Source: an uncultured Clostridia bacterium
Lineage (GTDB): Bacteria; Bacillota; Clostridia; Oscillospirales; Acutalibacteraceae
Length of the DNA stretch: 64,000 nucleotides
Assembly (NCBI GenBank): GCA_904399395.1
Contig: CAJFPJ010000046.1
Coordinates: forward strand, 41,382 to 105,381
Direction: 5' to 3'
Shown: positions 45,767 to 54,248 of the stretch, piece after piece
Layout: every line of letters starts with the position of its first letter
Position numbering within the stretch: the first letter of the stretch is position 1
The notes under the pieces: generated by a model
Seen by the model: the letters and a program-made list of their open reading frames with translations, nothing else
Databases searched by the model: none
Told to the model about the DNA's origin: nothing
Made by a program: the position numbers and the translations under genes

Positions 45767-47077
45767 TTATTCTTCAGGCTGGTTGCGAAGATCCAACACA
45801 CGCCTGGCCTTTCCCTGGAACCGTTCCAGGCTCTTGGGTTCCACCAACGTGACTTTTGTCTCCAGCCCCAGCACGCTTTTCAGCTTATCATGCACATCGT
45901 GCCTGAGTCCTTCCAGAATACCGTAGCTTTCCAGCATATCGGCCGAAACCAGCTCTACCTTGACCTCCAGGGTATCCATATAATTCTTCCGGCGGACAAC
46001 CAGCTGGTAATGAGGCCCGATTCCTTCCATCCCCACCAGAGCGCTTTCGATCTGGGAGGGGAACACGTTGACACCCTTGATAATAAGCATATCATCCGTG
46101 CGGCCCATGGGCTTTTCCATGCGCACATGCGTGCGCCCGCAAGCGCAGGGCTCATAGTTCAGCCGAGTGATATCCTTTGTGCGATAGCGCAGGACGGGCA
46201 TGCCTTCCCTATCCAGCGTGGTGACCACCAGCTCACCGGTGGAACCGGCGGGCAGGGGCTCCAGGGTATCCTTATCCACAATTTCCGGGAGGAAATGATC
46301 CTCCGCAAAATGGAGGCCGCAGCGCAGTTCACATTCGCCGGAAACCCCCGGCCCTGTAAGCTCCGTAAGGCCGTAATTATCCGTAGCCTTGAGACAGAGG
46401 CTCCTTTCGATCTGATCGCGCATTTCCGGCGTGCAGCCCTCGGAGCCGAAAAGCCCCAACCGAAGCTTGTAGGCATCCATGGGATAGCCGGAATCTCTCA
46501 CACACTCTCCCAGATACAAAGCATAGGAGGGCGTCGCCACTAAACCAGTGACGCCGAAATCACGGAACATCATCATCTGCTTCACCGTGTTCCCGGTGGA
46601 AGCGGGGATCACCGTGCATCCAATTTTTTCCAGACCGTAATGCAGCCCCAACGCTCCAGTGAAAAGGCCATAGCCAAAGGCAATCTGAAAGATGTCGTCT
46701 TCTCTGGCGCCGGCGGACACAGCCACACGGGCCACAATATCGCTCCAAAGCTCCAGATCCGCCTTAGTGTAGCAGCCGACCGTGGGTTTTCCTGTGGTTC
46801 CAGAAGAAGCGTGGATGCGCACAACCTTCTTCATGGGCACAGCCAGCATACCAAAGGGATAATTATCCCGGATATCGTCCTTTGTAGTTACGGGGATATA
46901 CCGGATATCCGAAAGGGTCTTAATTTTATCACCGGAGGTAATCCCCGCCGCCCCCAACTTCTGATGATAAAACGGAATGTTGTTATAGCAGTAATCTACC
47001 ATTTTTCTGAGCTTCTTCAGCTGCAGGTCTTCCAACTCTTCCCGTTTCATGGTCTCAATGTCTTTTTGGAAAAACAA
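45767..47077 (-). CDS. paaK: Phenylacetate-CoA ligase
   Basis: 436 residues. AMP-forming ligase of aryl-acetates; in ior operons of Clostridia it may also run toward ATP formation from aryl-acetyl-CoA. The start is probably TTG at 47077 (GGGGGTG five bases upstream), because the N-terminus MFFQKDIETMKREELE matches the family. P-loop ASSGTTGKPTVGCYT, FGSEGCTPEMRD, DNYGLTELTGPG, YRTKDITRLN and RTDDMLIIKGVNVFPSQIE are conserved. First gene of paaK-iorA-iorB, behind a structured leader. Confidence 0.95.
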   Translation of the reverse strand: MFFQKDIETMKREELEDLQLKKLRKMVDYCYNNIPFYHQKLGAAGITSGDKIKTLSDIRYIPVTTKDDIRDNYPFGMLAVPMKKVVRIHASSGTTGKPTVGCYTKADLELWSDIVARVAVSAGAREDDIFQIAFGYGLFTGALGLHYGLEKIGCTVIPASTGNTVKQMMMFRDFGVTGLVATPSYALYLGECVRDSGYPMDAYKLRLGLFGSEGCTPEMRDQIERSLCLKATDNYGLTELTGPGVSGECELRCGLHFAEDHFLPEIVDKDTLEPLPAGSTGELVVTTLDREGMPVLRYRTKDITRLNYEPCACGRTHVRMEKPMGRTDDMLIIKGVNVFPSQIESALVGMEGIGPHYQLVVRRKNYMDTLEVKVELVSADMLESYGILEGLRHDVHDKLKSVLGLETKVTLVEPKSLERFQGKARRVLDLRNQPEE

Positions 47078-47087
47078 TACGACACCC

Positions 47088-47268
47088 CCAAAAAATAAAA
47101 CGCGGCCCCGCGTTTTTCTTTACCAATCTCTATCCGAAAGCTGTGGCTTTTCGCATCCATGGAACCGTATGCAGCCCCCTGTATGGGTTCCGGCCTGCAC
47201 ACCGCCATATATTGCTGTATCTGAATTTTGCTTGGTGGGGTGCTGACAGCTTAACGAAATAAAGTCTT
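47088..47268 (-). ncRNA. Structured leader/attenuator RNA upstream of paaK (or 6S-like RNA)
   Basis: A promoter at 47275-47303 and a terminator at 47097-47116 (AAAACGCGG / CCGCGTTTT, then TTATTTTTT on the minus strand) bound an RNA of about 180 nt without a convincing protein. Closing helices: CUUUAUU with GGUAAAG (47258-47264 with 47118-47124) and AAGCUGU with ACAGCUU (47246-47252 with 47138-47144). Inside, GUGUGCAG/CUGCAUAC (47195-47202 with 47167-47174) and GGAACC/GGUUCC (47186-47191 with 47161-47166) are in pseudoknot order. The terminator ends about 10 bases before the paaK start, which favours an attenuator; size and shape would also fit 6S RNA. Confidence 0.5.
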
Positions 47269-47274
47269 TTTGAT

Positions 47275-47303
47275 ATTTTACCGTATTCCCATATCTAATG
47301 CAA
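47275..47303 (-). promoter_or_regulatory. Promoter of the paaK leader RNA
   Basis: Minus-strand -35 TTGCAT (plus 47298-47303), 17-base spacer, -10 TAAAAT (47275-47280). Confidence 0.6.
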
Positions 47304-47472
47304 CTCTTTTTTCTCTTCTGCAAGGCCGAAGTGCGGCGGAACCATGGGAATTTTGCCAGAACTGGGAGAAACAAGCAGTATTTTTAAGAAAAACGGGTAG
47401 CTACTCTATTCCGAGATTTTCTTCGCTTACACCTGCGCTTCCAATCGACCGATTATTCCCGTGAAGAAGAGT

Positions 47473-47637
47473 TTATGTTCCTACAACAGAAAAAAGCACA
47501 CTTATTATCATAAGGAAGGCGATTACACCGGCCACAATGCGCACAAAGAGAATTTTCTTATTCTGCTTCGGTGCCCGTGTTCTCTCCCCCTGTATTGTGG
47601 AAGCCCTCACAGACTTCTTTCTTTTTTTCTGTTTCAA
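47473..47637 (-). CDS. 54-residue single-pass membrane protein
   Basis: Small gene with a TTG start at 47637 and GGGAGG eight bases upstream. The N-terminal 28 residues are strongly basic (MKQKKRKKSVRASTIQGERT), then one hydrophobic segment (ILFVRIVAGVIAFLMIISV) ends the protein. The form resembles DUF4044-type small membrane proteins of Firmicutes, but the assignment is by shape. It lies alone, 170 bases ahead of the paaK promoter. Opposite-strand frames here look non-coding. Confidence 0.6.
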   Translation of the reverse strand: MKQKKRKKSVRASTIQGERTRAPKQNKKILFVRIVAGVIAFLMIISVLFSVVGT

Positions 47638-47973
47638 TATGAAATCCTCCCGTTTCTACTAGGTATTTAACCTAACGGCAGCCGTACCATTTTCCGCCGT
47701 CTGTTATGCCACATTAAGCTGTCGCACCATATGTGCAAATACTTTAATGTTTTCATCCTATCGCATTCAGCCGTAAAAAGCAAGATTTCCGGGACGGAAG
47801 CTTACGGCAGATCCGGTAAATATTCCCCATTTTACCCATTTTAAGAGAAAGGCCGCAGATTTCGAGCAATTTCCCGCCAGAAGCATTTTACAATACAGAA
47901 AACACAGAAAGTCACAAAAAATCCCATTGGGTGGGAAACCCAAAAAGTAACAAAACTGTAGTTTACATAACTG
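47638..47973. other. Intergenic region without recognised gene
   Basis: AT-rich stretch between the 54-residue membrane gene and the promoter at 47974. I see no gene, long repeat or clear terminator in it. Confidence 0.5.
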
Positions 47974-48002
47974 TTGACTTTCCTCGGTAAATGCAATACA
48001 AT
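47974..48002 (+). promoter_or_regulatory. Promoter upstream of the LCP gene
   Basis: -35 TTGACT (47974-47979), 17-base spacer, -10 TACAAT (47997-48002). The transcript would have a leader of about 340 bases before the LCP gene, with the perfect palindrome GACATACGTATGTC at 48300-48313 and no recognised riboswitch. Confidence 0.6.
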
Positions 48003-48347
48003 GCAAACGGACAAGCCAGCTCTTGTTGCCCTACGCGGTATCAGCATATAGGGCATATAAAAACTAAAGCAAAGAAAAATAATCTATTTTCAGGTTATAC
48101 TATGGGTATGGCCGCAGGCTTAAAAGCTAGATTGTTCCAGATATGGATTCACAGTGACAGTAGGTTTTCCGTTCTTCCCCATATATCTCCCGCTAAATCT
48201 TTAAAAAGCCGGACGGAAAATTTGCCATACTGTTTTTGATATGAAACTAATAAAATCGGGAAAGCGAGCCGCCGTTTCCGGCAGCCGCATTTTAGCAAAG
48301 ACATACGTATGTCTTGAATGTGTAAAGAAAAGATAGGAGCGTTACCT

Positions 48348-49535
48348 TTGCCGGATCAGAAACGATATAGAAATCAAAATAGCCACTCTTCGTCCAGCCG
48401 TGCCAGACGTCCGCAGGGAAATCCATCCCGGGGGGGCCGCTCTTCGGGCGGCGCCGCACAGCGCCGTGGTGAAATAGACCGCTATAATTATGTAGACAGG
48501 GATATCTACAGCAGCCGAAGCGCCGCATCCAGAGGGAGCGCCGGGCGCCCCTCTGGTGGAAACCGTAGAAAAAAGCCTCGCCACAGAGGGCTCAAACGCC
48601 TAGGCGCTGTGGTGCTCTCCCTGGTGGTATTCCTTTCTCTGGGGGTGATCGCCTACGCAGGCGTTATGCTCAGCCGTATGAACCGCCAGGAGGCCAATAC
48701 GGAAAGCTATGTGCAGCAGCCCTCTGCCGCTCCTGCATGGGAGGTAGTGGATGACGATAAGATCACCAATATTCTTCTTCTGGGTGTGGATAAAGGAGAT
48801 GATGGCCTTTCCAGCCGTTCTGATACCTGTATGCTTATTTCCATCGACAACCATACAGGCTCCCTGCGCATGGTATCCTTTCTGAGGGATTTGTATATCG
48901 AAATCCCCACAGTGGGGAAAGCCCGGCTCAACACAGCTTATACCCACGGCGGGGCAGCTCTCACTATGCAGACGCTGGAAAATAATTTCCGTATTGCAGT
49001 GGATAAATATATCGAGATCGATTTTGAAGGTCTCACCTCCATTATCGATCAAATTGGCGGAATCGATATAGAGGTAAGCGCCGCTGCGGCCCAGGAGGAA
49101 AACCAGATGATGGGCAGTAATCTGAAAGAGGGCATGAATCATCTGAATGGAGAACTGGCCCTTTACTATGCCCGTATACGTCATATAGACAGCGACTTCG
49201 GCCGCACGGCCCGGCAGCAGCAGGTTTTACAGGCAATCATGGATCGGTGCAAGGGAAAAAATCCCGCAGAACTCAGCGCCCTGGCCTATGATTTTCTGCC
49301 CCATGTGACCACCAATCTCACCAATAGCGATCTGCTTTATCTCATCTCTCTGGCTCCGCAGATTCTGGATGGCTATGAGATTGAAACCGCCCATATTCCT
49401 GCTGACAACGCTTTTCAGGATTTGACACTCCCAAGCGGAGCCATGGTCCTGGATCCGGATCTGGAGGAAAATTGCCGCATACTGCGGGAATTCCTCCATT
49501 ATGAAACAGATTCGGCAGGCTCTGCCGAGGAATAA
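48348..49535 (+). CDS. LytR-CpsA-Psr (LCP) family cell-wall ligase
   Basis: 395 residues from TTG 48348 (AGGAG eight bases upstream); the in-frame ATG at 48318 lacks a ribosome site. The N-terminus is long, disordered and rich in Arg, Ser and Gly up to about residue 85; a membrane segment follows (LGAVVLSLVVFLSLGVIAYAGVML), then the extracellular LCP domain: ILLLGVDKGDDGLSSRSDTCMLIS, MVSFLRDLYIEIP, KARLNTAYTHGG, DQIGGIDIEV and YARIRHIDSDFGRTARQQQVL. LCP enzymes link teichoic acid or capsule to peptidoglycan. Single gene with a long terminator hairpin. Confidence 0.93.
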   Translation: MPDQKRYRNQNSHSSSSRARRPQGNPSRGGRSSGGAAQRRGEIDRYNYVDRDIYSSRSAASRGSAGRPSGGNRRKKPRHRGLKRLGAVVLSLVVFLSLGVIAYAGVMLSRMNRQEANTESYVQQPSAAPAWEVVDDDKITNILLLGVDKGDDGLSSRSDTCMLISIDNHTGSLRMVSFLRDLYIEIPTVGKARLNTAYTHGGAALTMQTLENNFRIAVDKYIEIDFEGLTSIIDQIGGIDIEVSAAAAQEENQMMGSNLKEGMNHLNGELALYYARIRHIDSDFGRTARQQQVLQAIMDRCKGKNPAELSALAYDFLPHVTTNLTNSDLLYLISLAPQILDGYEIETAHIPADNAFQDLTLPSGAMVLDPDLEENCRILREFLHYETDSAGSAEE

Positions 49536-49616
49536 CGCCGCTCTGAGCAGCGACCGATAGATCGTTATGCATATAGGGGCATACCGAAAAATACGTTTGA
49601 ACGCTTTAAAACACAT

Positions 49617-49658
49617 AAAACGCGTCCTGCGGAAAAAGTCCTCCGCAGGACGCGTTTT
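49617..49658 (+). terminator. Terminator of the LCP gene
   Basis: Perfect 17-base stem (AAAACGCGTCCTGCGGA and complement) with an eight-base loop; T stretch is within the stem end (TTTT). Confidence 0.8.
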
Positions 49659-49799
49659 GCATGTTGGAGTATTCTGGATTCTGAACCAATAAAATCTTTT
49701 TCCATTATCGATCATGGGCAGGCATTTCACAAAAATGAAATCAAAAGGCGCGGTAAGCACAACACCCCCTCCCCCCGATCTGCCACAGAGGCTGCAGAG

Positions 49800-50825
49800 T
49801 TATTTTTCTGGAGAAATGATAAATTTCCCCTTTGCCCGCAGGGTTGGGTCCTCCAGAATCGATGAAAGTTTCTCAAGGCCGCAGATCCCGCATACCATGC
49901 TGCTTACATCCAGACAGCCGGAATCGATCAGATCCAGGGCTCTCTGCTGGGTGCATGGATTGATATAGGAAGATTTCAGCACAAGCTCCTTCTGAAACAC
50001 CTGAAAGGGCTTTATAGAAATTGTCTCATCCGGCTTTGTAAGGCCAAACATCATGACCACTGCCCTGCTGCCCGCAAGCTCCACTGCCTGTTCGATGGTG
50101 GATGGCTTTCCCACACACTCGATTACCGTATGCACCCAGGTAAAACCCGCGTTTCTAAGCGCTTTGCCCGCATCTTCATGCATCGGATCTATGCAGAGGC
50201 TGGCTCCCAATTTTTCCGCCATTCTGCGCTTCTCCTCCACTGGTTCCAGAAGGGCGACCTTGGCTGCTCCCGCCAGCCTGGCCAACTGCAACATCAAAAG
50301 CCCTATCATTCCGCCACCGATCACCACCGCCTGGCTGCCGGGCCGTATCCCGCACATATCAATACCGTGGAGGCAGCAGGCCACAGGTTCTGCCATGGCA
50401 CCCATCTCAAAGGAGGTGTGTTCCCCCAGCCGGTAGACCTGCTTTTCATTCACCGCACAGTATTGGGCAAATCCTCCGTCCACAGTGGTTCCGTAGCCCT
50501 TCATATGCTCACAAAAGTGAACTTCTCCACTGCGGCAGGGCGTACACGCCCCGCAATACGAATTGGGATCGATGCAGACCCGATCCCCCGGCTTCCACCT
50601 TTTGACCGCATCGCCTGTCTTCACCACAATCCCTGAAAATTCATGGCCTAATATGGTGGGCGGTGTCACCTCCGCAGCCCCTTTGTCTCCCTCAAAAATA
50701 TGCACATCCGTTCCGCAGACGCCGCAGGCCTTTACCTGGATCAGCACATCTTGAGGCCCTACCTCAGGTATCGGCCTTTCCTCTACCCGCAGATCGTGCC
50801 TTCCATAAAATACCGCGCTTTTCAT
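49800..50825 (-). CDS. Zinc-dependent medium-chain alcohol dehydrogenase (sorbitol/threonine type)
   Basis: 341 residues. Catalytic zinc ligands C37, H61 and E62 (GVCGTD, GHEFSG); structural zinc C91, C94, C97 and C105 (CGACTPCRSGEVHFC). NAD(P) site VVIGGGMIGLLMLQLARLAGA. The family oxidises polyols, threonine or butanediol; FEMGAMAEPVACCLHG matches the sorbitol/threonine branch, but the substrate cannot be fixed. Single gene; TTTTTTCC-flanked AGGAGG before the start. A hairpin at 50847-50866 lies in its leader. Confidence 0.9.
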   Translation of the reverse strand: MKSAVFYGRHDLRVEERPIPEVGPQDVLIQVKACGVCGTDVHIFEGDKGAAEVTPPTILGHEFSGIVVKTGDAVKRWKPGDRVCIDPNSYCGACTPCRSGEVHFCEHMKGYGTTVDGGFAQYCAVNEKQVYRLGEHTSFEMGAMAEPVACCLHGIDMCGIRPGSQAVVIGGGMIGLLMLQLARLAGAAKVALLEPVEEKRRMAEKLGASLCIDPMHEDAGKALRNAGFTWVHTVIECVGKPSTIEQAVELAGSRAVVMMFGLTKPDETISIKPFQVFQKELVLKSSYINPCTQQRALDLIDSGCLDVSSMVCGICGLEKLSSILEDPTLRAKGKFIISPEK

Positions 50826-50846
50826 CGTTTTTTCCTCCCATCAAAA

Positions 50847-50866
50847 GCGCCGTTTGCCTCCGGCGC
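50847..50866. terminator. Small hairpin ahead of the alcohol dehydrogenase gene
   Basis: GCGCCG / CGGCGC stem with eight-base loop and T stretches on both sides. No gene ends here on either strand that needs it, so it may be a leader element. Confidence 0.35.
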
Positions 50867-50985
50867 CCTTTTTCTCCATAGTAGGCTTCCTGCCGGGAAA
50901 AAGCAAGAGGCAGGGAATTTTTCGTGCCTGCAACTTTTTGCAGAGCTTCGCCCCTGCTCCTTCGGGGAATTATTCGCCATTTCTG

Positions 50986-51014
50986 TTGAATTTCCCATAA
51001 AAGCTGACTATAAT
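50986..51014 (+). promoter_or_regulatory. Promoter of metG
   Basis: -35 TTGAAT (50986-50991), 17-base spacer, -10 TATAAT (51009-51014). The 155-base leader has two small hairpins (ACCTG/CAGGT and CCTAC/GTAGG) but no T-box signature. Confidence 0.7.
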
Positions 51015-51175
51015 AGAGATATCTGTTTGCCAGACGCCGGATACCTGCAGCTTACAGGTTTATTTCTGCGGCAAAAGCGCTGGGCACACCCTACTCTGTT
51101 TGTAGGCTCTGTCCCCGCCTGTTAGGTAAGCCTTCCGCCGGTTGACGGATAAATATATTGAAGGAGACCGTACGT

Positions 51176-53125
51176 ATGGAAAAGAAAACCTTTTACATCA
51201 CAACGCCTATCTACTACCCGTCTGGAAAGGCCCACATCGGCCACAGCTACTGCACAGTAGCCAGCGACGCCATCGCCCGCTACAAGCGAATGCAGGGATA
51301 TGACGTCATGTTCCTTACCGGGACAGACGAACACGGCCTCAAAATCGAGCAGAAGGCCCAGGCAGAAGGGATCTCCCCCAAGGAATACGTGGATCGAATC
51401 GTGGCGGACTTCCAGTCTCTGTGGAAGCTTCTGAACATTTCCAACGACCGCTTCATTCGCACTACAGACGACTATCATGTAAGGGGAATCCAGAAGATTT
51501 TCCGGCAGCTCTATGAAAAGGGCGAAATTTATAAAGGCAAATATGAGGGGTGGTATTGCACCCCCTGTGAATCCTTCTGGACGGAGACCCAGCTTAAGGA
51601 TGGCAAATGCCCCGACTGCGGCCGGGAGGTCAAATGGGCAGAGGAGGAAGCCTATTTCTTCCGTCTTTCCCAATATGGCGACCGGCTTCTCAAGCTCTAT
51701 GAGGAGCACCCGGAATTTATCCAGCCGGAAAGCCGGAAAAATGAGATGATCAACTTCATCAAACAGGGCCTGGACGACCTCTGCGTTTCCAGAACAAGTT
51801 TCACCTGGGGCGTTCCGGTGGACTTTGACCCCAAGCATGTGGTCTATGTGTGGGTGGATGCGCTGCCCAACTACATCACGGCTTTGGGCTACGGTTCCGA
51901 TGATTTGAGTGATTTTCACAAATACTGGCCGGCGGACGTACATTTCGTGGGAAAAGAAATCGTCCGCTTCCATACCATTATCTGGCCCGCCATTCTTATG
52001 GCGTTGGATCTGCCTCTTCCGAAGCAGGTATACGGCCACGGCTGGCTCCTCTTCGGGGACGGCACCAAGATGAGTAAATCCAAGGGCAACGTGGTGGATC
52101 CCAACATCCTCTGCGAACGCTACGGGGTGGATGCCATTCGGTATTTCCTTCTGCGCGAGATTCCCTTTGGAGCAGACGGCCTCTTTACAAACGAGGCTCT
52201 TATCTCCCGCATCAACTCCGACCTTGCCAACGACCTGGGGAATCTTCTTTCTCGGACGACAGCTATGGTGCAGAAATATTTCGGCGGCGTGATTCCCTCC
52301 CAGCGGGAAAGCGACCCTCTGGATGAAGAGGTCATCTCCATGGCCTCCTCTCTGCGGGAAAAATGCGATAAGGCAATCGATAGCTATCAATTCTCCGCAG
52401 CACTGACCGAAATCTGGAGGCTCATCGCCCGCTGCAACAAATATATCGACGAAACCATGCCCTGGGCTTTGGGCAAGGATGAAAGCAAAAAAGCCCGGCT
52501 GGCTGCGGTGATGTATACACTCTGCGAATCTTTGCGTATCATATCCATTCTGCTGGAGCCCTTCATGCCATCCACCACGCCCCGCATCCAGGCACAGCTG
52601 GGCCTTACGGCTGAAAACGCTTCCTATGATTCGGCGGCAGAGTGGGGCCGCCTCCCTGCGGACGCTGTGATCCAAAAGGGTGAGACTCTCTTCCCCCGCA
52701 TAGATGTGGATAAGGAGATCGAGGCTCTGAATGCCCTGATCCCCAACCCCATGGAGAAAAAGGAAGAAGCTTCCGATAAGAATCCCCCCGAGGGAATAGC
52801 CATGATCTCCATCGACGATTTTGCAAAGGTGGAGCTGCGGGTGGCAAAGATTACAGCTTGTGAGCCCATTAAGCGCGCCAAGAAGCTTTTGAAGCTCACA
52901 CTGGATGACGGCAGCGGAACTCCCCGCACGGTTGCCTCCGGCATCGCCAAATGGTATAAGCCGGAAGATCTGATCGGCCACAGCGTGGTGGTGGTCGCCA
53001 ACTTGAAGCCCGCCGTTCTCTGCGGTGTGGAAAGCCAGGGAATGATTCTTGCGGCGGACGCGGGTGAGGACGATGTAAAGGTCCTCTTTGCAGACGGCAT
53101 CCCTGCCGGCTCCAAAGTCCGCTGA
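51176..53125 (+). CDS. metG: Methionyl-tRNA synthetase
   Basis: 649 residues from ATG 51176 (AAGGAG upstream). HIGH motif at KAHIGHSY, KMSKS at GTKMSKSKGN, zinc knuckle CTPCESFWTETQL with CPDCGREV (four cysteines), and a C-terminal EMAP/Trbp111 tRNA-binding domain from about residue 545 (DFAKVELRVAKITACEPI, VVVVANLKPAVLCGVESQGMILAA). This is the usual MetG1 length with the dimerising tail. tatD follows downstream, as often seen, with a nucleotidyltransferase gene between. Confidence 0.98.
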   Translation: MEKKTFYITTPIYYPSGKAHIGHSYCTVASDAIARYKRMQGYDVMFLTGTDEHGLKIEQKAQAEGISPKEYVDRIVADFQSLWKLLNISNDRFIRTTDDYHVRGIQKIFRQLYEKGEIYKGKYEGWYCTPCESFWTETQLKDGKCPDCGREVKWAEEEAYFFRLSQYGDRLLKLYEEHPEFIQPESRKNEMINFIKQGLDDLCVSRTSFTWGVPVDFDPKHVVYVWVDALPNYITALGYGSDDLSDFHKYWPADVHFVGKEIVRFHTIIWPAILMALDLPLPKQVYGHGWLLFGDGTKMSKSKGNVVDPNILCERYGVDAIRYFLLREIPFGADGLFTNEALISRINSDLANDLGNLLSRTTAMVQKYFGGVIPSQRESDPLDEEVISMASSLREKCDKAIDSYQFSAALTEIWRLIARCNKYIDETMPWALGKDESKKARLAAVMYTLCESLRIISILLEPFMPSTTPRIQAQLGLTAENASYDSAAEWGRLPADAVIQKGETLFPRIDVDKEIEALNALIPNPMEKKEEASDKNPPEGIAMISIDDFAKVELRVAKITACEPIKRAKKLLKLTLDDGSGTPRTVASGIAKWYKPEDLIGHSVVVVANLKPAVLCGVESQGMILAADAGEDDVKVLFADGIPAGSKVR

Positions 53126-53347
53126 TGAAAAAGGGGGCTCTGTGCCGTATCGCCTGCAGCACCCTTTGTTTAAAACAGCTTGCCAGAATGCCGGCAGGCT
53201 GTTTTCATTGCCGCTCTTTTCTACCTGTCAGCGGGGGAAGTTCCTAGGTTCCGCAATGAGGGCTTTTCTCTGTATAGCGCTACCGGTGCTTTCTGCCAGC
53301 ATAGCATCTATTTTAAAATCACTTGGATACAGGAGGATATACCCGCT

Positions 53348-54133
53348 ATGTATGAACATCATAAACGGGCGATTGAAAATTTAAAAAAATATTACGAGGG
53401 AGATCCAGAGATTCTGGGCGTGGTTCTGGGCGGCTCCGTAGCAAAGGGACTGGAGCGCCCCGACTCCGACATCGATGGAATGGTCATTGTCACCCCGGAA
53501 CGCTATGAAAAGCTAAAGGCTGAGGGCCGCATCACCGAATGTATCACCGGTTACTGCGACTATGAAGGCGGCTATTTCGATATCAAGTATATGACCAAGG
53601 AATATCTGGAAGCCGCCGCCGATCATGGCAGCGAGCCCACCCGGAACTCCTTCCTCTGCAGCCGCTGCATTTCTTATACAGATCCGGAGATTCCCGGCAT
53701 CGTGGAGCGGATTCCTGTTTTCCAAAAGCAGGAAAAGCAGGCAAAACAGAACTCCTTTTACGCTGTTCTGCGGTATGCCACCGGTTATTTCTGGCAATTC
53801 GTGGACGATCCCATTCTTCGTTCCCGCACCGTTTTCGAGATTGTTCACTTTGCCCTGCGCATGGTCATGCAGGATCGGGAAGTTCTCTATCCCTGCAGCA
53901 AGAGCATGGGAAAATACATCGAGAGGATGGAAAACAAGCCTCCTCAGGTCTTGGAGCTCTGCGCCCGCTTCGTGGAAAATCCCACCACAGAGAATATGAA
54001 ATCTTTCGTAAACTATGTGCTGGAAAACATTGAATATACACCACCGAAAGACTTCCACGAAATCGGCACCCAGTTCGTAGCGGACAACGAACAGTGGTGG
54101 TATAAGCACCGCCCCTTTATCGCCGAATGGTGA
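53348..54133 (+). CDS. Nucleotidyltransferase-domain protein
   Basis: 261 residues from ATG 53348 (AGGAGG upstream). The minimal nucleotidyltransferase motif GGSVAKGLERPDSDIDGMVI (G-S...D-x-D) is at about residues 29-48 and a third acidic position in YFDIKYM. The C-terminal half is helical (YFWQFVDDPILRSRTVFEIVHFALRMVMQ), like the four-helix part of kanamycin- or lincosamide-nucleotidyltransferases, but similarity is too weak to claim drug modification. Between metG and tatD on the same strand. Confidence 0.8.
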   Translation: MYEHHKRAIENLKKYYEGDPEILGVVLGGSVAKGLERPDSDIDGMVIVTPERYEKLKAEGRITECITGYCDYEGGYFDIKYMTKEYLEAAADHGSEPTRNSFLCSRCISYTDPEIPGIVERIPVFQKQEKQAKQNSFYAVLRYATGYFWQFVDDPILRSRTVFEIVHFALRMVMQDREVLYPCSKSMGKYIERMENKPPQVLELCARFVENPTTENMKSFVNYVLENIEYTPPKDFHEIGTQFVADNEQWWYKHRPFIAEW

Positions 54134-54248
54134 AAAAGGCGGCTTATGGTTCTGAAAACACAGAATGCGCCGGCTGCAAAGAATGAGCGGCGGGGCGGCA
54201 TACATGCAGAAGCGACCGGCTGCTGCATTTTCTGAAAGGAAGCGTTAA

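Noticed and set aside
47461..47670. 69-codon plus-strand frame
   Set aside because: Cysteine/leucine-rich without family, while the opposite strand has a credible 54-residue membrane protein with a ribosome site.
51015..51175. T-box or SAM riboswitch before metG
   Set aside because: The leader has only two small hairpins; the T-box sequence and specifier layout and SAM-box motifs are absent, and no terminator precedes the gene.
51122..52981. Very long frame opposite metG (over 600 codons)
   Set aside because: Exact antisense of a certain metG; the frame is open because of strong codon bias and shows no domain, start signal or promoter.
53513..54205. 230-codon frame opposite the nucleotidyltransferase gene
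   Set aside because: Antisense of a gene with a clear GS...DxD motif; no independent support.
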